Source of the DNA: Methanocella sp.
GTDB taxonomy: Archaea; Halobacteriota; Methanocellia; Methanocellales; Methanocellaceae
Direction of reading: 5' to 3'
NCBI RefSeq assembly: GCF_035506375.1
Contig: NZ_DATJPM010000005.1
Span: forward strand, 1 to 21,182
DNA length: 21,182 nucleotides
How positions within the stretch are numbered: position 1 is the stretch's first letter; every line of letters begins with the position of its first letter. The notes under the pieces are model-generated. The model had not been told where the DNA came from, did no database searches, and saw only the letters and a program-made list of their open reading frames with translations. Both the position numbers and the translations under genes were made by a program. Shown here piece after piece: positions 19,383-21,182 of this stretch.

Positions 19383-20648
19383 TCACTCGTTCTTAAAGAA
19401 CCGGATGGTCTTCTCCCATGAATCCGCCTTCGTGAATGCGTTCGCTTTAAGGGTGCCGCCCATGGATAACACGAGCCTCGGCGCCATCTTCATCGTCGTC
19501 TCGCCCGCCGGTAATATGTAAGGAACGTAAAACGGTTCACCCGCGCCCTCATAAATGACCAGGTCATATTTATGCGGGTAGTTACTTTGTCGCAGCGTAT
19601 CCATTATTTGCATACAGCCGTCATAGGTATTCCACATGCCGTTGTCGGTGGTCGCGAACAGTAACAGGTCCGCATTGGAATTCTCGATTTTGATCCGGGC
19701 GGCTTCCTTGTTCTTTGCCACTTTAAGGCCCTTCTTATAAGTATAGGTGAATGTAAAGGGCTCATTTTTTATCATTCCCCTTATCGCGCTTTCAAATACC
19801 CAGCGGTTCTTCAATTGGATGAAGGGCAATTGTTTTCCCCCATGCGTCCACGAGGAAACGTTCTTGAAGGCGATCCCCTGGAAGCAATATGCGTGCGGTG
19901 CCCACACCGCCACTTTTGTAATGAATGGATACCGGGATGCCAGGAGCAAGGCCAGCTCGGCGCCTTTGGACATGCCCAGAAGCTGTATCGCCTTACCGCC
20001 TGTGATAGGATTTTCGGACAGCCACTTGAATACCCTTTCAAAATATTCCAGCGGTATCTCCGACAGCTGCGCGGGCAACCCCTTCTCACCAAAATATGGC
20101 AGGGATAGAACATTAAAGCCATGGGAAGCGAGTGCCGCCGCGACGGGCATGTTCGGGCCGAGGCCGCTGCCCGAGCCGCCCAGGAATACGATCGTTTGGT
20201 TGTTCTTATCATCCGTGTAGAATAAGTCTCCGACGAATTCTTCCCTGATCCCCAGGCGTTTAATATCCGGCGATTTGAACAATCTTTCCAGCTTTGCCGT
20301 TGTCCTATCCGGCCCATTTTCGGCCACGATGTCGATGAACAGATTCTCATCCACGGAGATGTTCTGGCCTATATCCTTAATGTCACCCGAGACCAGACCC
20401 ATGGATGCGATAAGGCCCATGCCATCAACGTAGTCGTAGGTTCCGGCATCGGGTTTTTGCTTTGACAGGTCGACATTGCCGCCCTGATCAGCCGTAAACC
20501 AGGCGAAGGATTCGAGCACCACGGTTTTCGCCCATGGCAAACTCATCGACGCGCTTATTTTAACCTTTTCAGATGCCGGTAGCCCCGATACGCGGATACT
20601 GACCTTCTCGTCGCATAAGGCCACCAGCGGTTGTATTTCTAACTTCAT
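19383..20648 (-). CDS. Acyl-CoA thioesterase/BAAT-like alpha/beta hydrolase with altered catalytic triad
   Basis: A 421-residue protein with the two-domain layout of acyl-CoA thioesterases and bile-acid-CoA:amino-acid N-acyltransferases. An N-terminal beta-sandwich (LVALCDEKVSIRVSGLPASE onwards, to about 130) precedes an alpha/beta-hydrolase domain from about 150 (QTIVFLGGSGSGLGPNMPVA). The nucleophile is Ser227 in LLGMSKGAELALLLAS. A plausible acid is Asp335 (FATTDNGMW). The family's His in GAGH is Glu371 here (IYEGAGEPFYVPYILP), so the usual triad is incomplete. The frame is open to an ATG at 20690, but GGAGGT 7 bases before ATG 20648 and the family N-terminus fix the later start. It follows the MarR gene by 60 bases on the same strand and is probably its target. 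The substrate is unknown. Confidence 0.85.
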   Translation of the reverse strand: MKLEIQPLVALCDEKVSIRVSGLPASEKVKISASMSLPWAKTVVLESFAWFTADQGGNVDLSKQKPDAGTYDYVDGMGLIASMGLVSGDIKDIGQNISVDENLFIDIVAENGPDRTTAKLERLFKSPDIKRLGIREEFVGDLFYTDDKNNQTIVFLGGSGSGLGPNMPVAAALASHGFNVLSLPYFGEKGLPAQLSEIPLEYFERVFKWLSENPITGGKAIQLLGMSKGAELALLLASRYPFITKVAVWAPHAYCFQGIAFKNVSSWTHGGKQLPFIQLKNRWVFESAIRGMIKNEPFTFTYTYKKGLKVAKNKEAARIKIENSNADLLLFATTDNGMWNTYDGCMQIMDTLRQSNYPHKYDLVIYEGAGEPFYVPYILPAGETTMKMAPRLVLSMGGTLKANAFTKADSWEKTIRFFKNE

Positions 20649-20655
20649 TCTAAAT

Positions 20656-20661
20656 ACCTCC
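20656..20661 (-). promoter_or_regulatory. Ribosome-binding site that fixes the start of the BAAT-like gene
   Basis: The minus strand reads GGAGGT, 7 bases before the ATG at 20648. It lies inside the longer open frame, which would otherwise begin 14 codons earlier. Confidence 0.75.
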
Positions 20662-20708
20662 GGACATATTTTACAGGCATTTCCAATCAAACCCGGTTTT
20701 CAATTTCA

Positions 20709-21182
20709 CTATCCTTTGAATTCCACGGCTTCCTCAAAGCCGTCCTGCTCTTCCCCATCAAAGCGATATAGCTTTTTCAACAGGCTCCAGAGCGTATGCA
20801 ACTCTTCGAGGGTAAAATCCCTGAAAACATCGTCGAATAGTCGATTTCCCCGTTCGCCGTTTTCCAGCAGGGCTTGTTTTCCCGATTCGGTGATCGTGAT
20901 GTTGTAGGAGCGCCCATCGTATTCGCTCGGCATCATCGCCAAGAACCCCTTGTTTTCCATGTTGGCGACCAGCTGTTTTACATTCTGCTTGGATGTCCCG
21001 AGCTTTCGCGCGATATTATTCAACGATGCCCCGTCTTCCGGCAAATGGATGATTGCGATCATCGTCATCATCTGCCTCGACGTCAGGCCTTCGAGGTACT
21101 CGTCTCCCTTCACCTGGAGCTTATTGGCCAGGGAAAAAAGAGTCGCGTACACCTGCTGCATCAGGAATAATTTATCATTCGG
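20709..21182 (-). CDS. MarR-family transcriptional regulator, 5' end cut by the window
   Basis: The frame is open to the window edge. An ATG lies at 21161, but the upstream codons (NDKLFL) read naturally into the protein and no ribosome site precedes that ATG, so the true start is probably outside. At least 150 residues are visible. The winged helix-turn-helix is clear: SRQMMTMIAIIHLPEDGASL, then NNIARKLGTSKQNVKQLVAN (recognition helix), the wing MMPSEYDGRSYNITITESG, and a C-terminal dimer helix (LFDDVFRDFTLEELHTLWSL). MarR proteins are ligand- or redox-responsive repressors. The BAAT-like gene follows 60 bases downstream on the same strand and is the likely partner. Confidence 0.88.
   Translation of the reverse strand, partial: PNDKLFLMQQVYATLFSLANKLQVKGDEYLEGLTSRQMMTMIAIIHLPEDGASLNNIARKLGTSKQNVKQLVANMENKGFLAMMPSEYDGRSYNITITESGKQALLENGERGNRLFDDVFRDFTLEELHTLWSLLKKLYRFDGEEQDGFEEAVEFKG

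Overview
The window looks like a chromosomal segment of a methanogenic euryarchaeon. Gene content and style point towards the Methanocella/Methanosarcina side of the tree, but this is inferred from memory of gene families and not from a database match. Archaeal signs are aIF5A, the archaeal S15 - RecJ-like DHH protein - Pcc1 (KEOPS) gene order, RibL-type FAD synthetase, a JAMM protease, TATA-box promoters about 25-40 bases from start codons, and oligo-T terminators. Codons are G/C-rich in the third position, while intergenic DNA is A/T-rich.

Layout. 1-1874: a DUF2284 protein (minus strand, cut by the window edge), a two-helix membrane protein, a small charged protein, an NrdH-like glutaredoxin and a 48-residue protein. 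2063-4576: a rubredoxin-like/flavin reductase fusion with a 17-bp palindrome over its predicted start of transcription, a MazG-like NTP pyrophosphohydrolase, a zinc-ribbon protein and NAD kinase. 4577-5094: a 517-base gap holding a long inverted-repeat element and the aIF5A promoter. 5095-6701: aIF5A, agmatinase and a KGG-repeat stress protein. 6910-9431: S15, a RecJ-like protein, Pcc1 and a SpeD-family protein. 9432-9834: a second copy of the inverted-repeat element. 9835-14323, all minus strand: bacterial-type seryl-tRNA synthetase, a probable lipoprotein, an alkaline-phosphatase-superfamily enzyme, a Nudix hydrolase and a stand-alone receiver domain. 14472-19289: a tight plus-strand operon of JAMM protease, RibL, ArgC, a CBS-pair protein, ArgJ and HisRS. 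19383-21182: a BAAT/acyl-CoA thioesterase-like protein behind a MarR regulator that runs off the window.

How the genes fit together. aIF5A needs spermidine-derived (deoxy)hypusine. The next gene is an agmatinase, and a SpeD-family pyruvoyl decarboxylase lies 2.7 kb further on, so this stretch is enriched for polyamine supply to aIF5A. The 14.5-19.3 kb operon joins arginine synthesis (ArgC, ArgJ) to HisRS, FAD synthesis and a possible AMP/ATP/SAM-sensing CBS protein.

Most noteworthy: two copies of a roughly 0.3-kb dyad element; a SpeD homologue that keeps the Ser/His/Cys spacing but lacks the usual residues around the cleavage site; a BAAT-like protein whose catalytic His is replaced by Glu; and a lipoprotein gene without a conventional start codon where the signal peptide needs one. 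I found no tRNA, rRNA, CRISPR array, transposase or phage gene.
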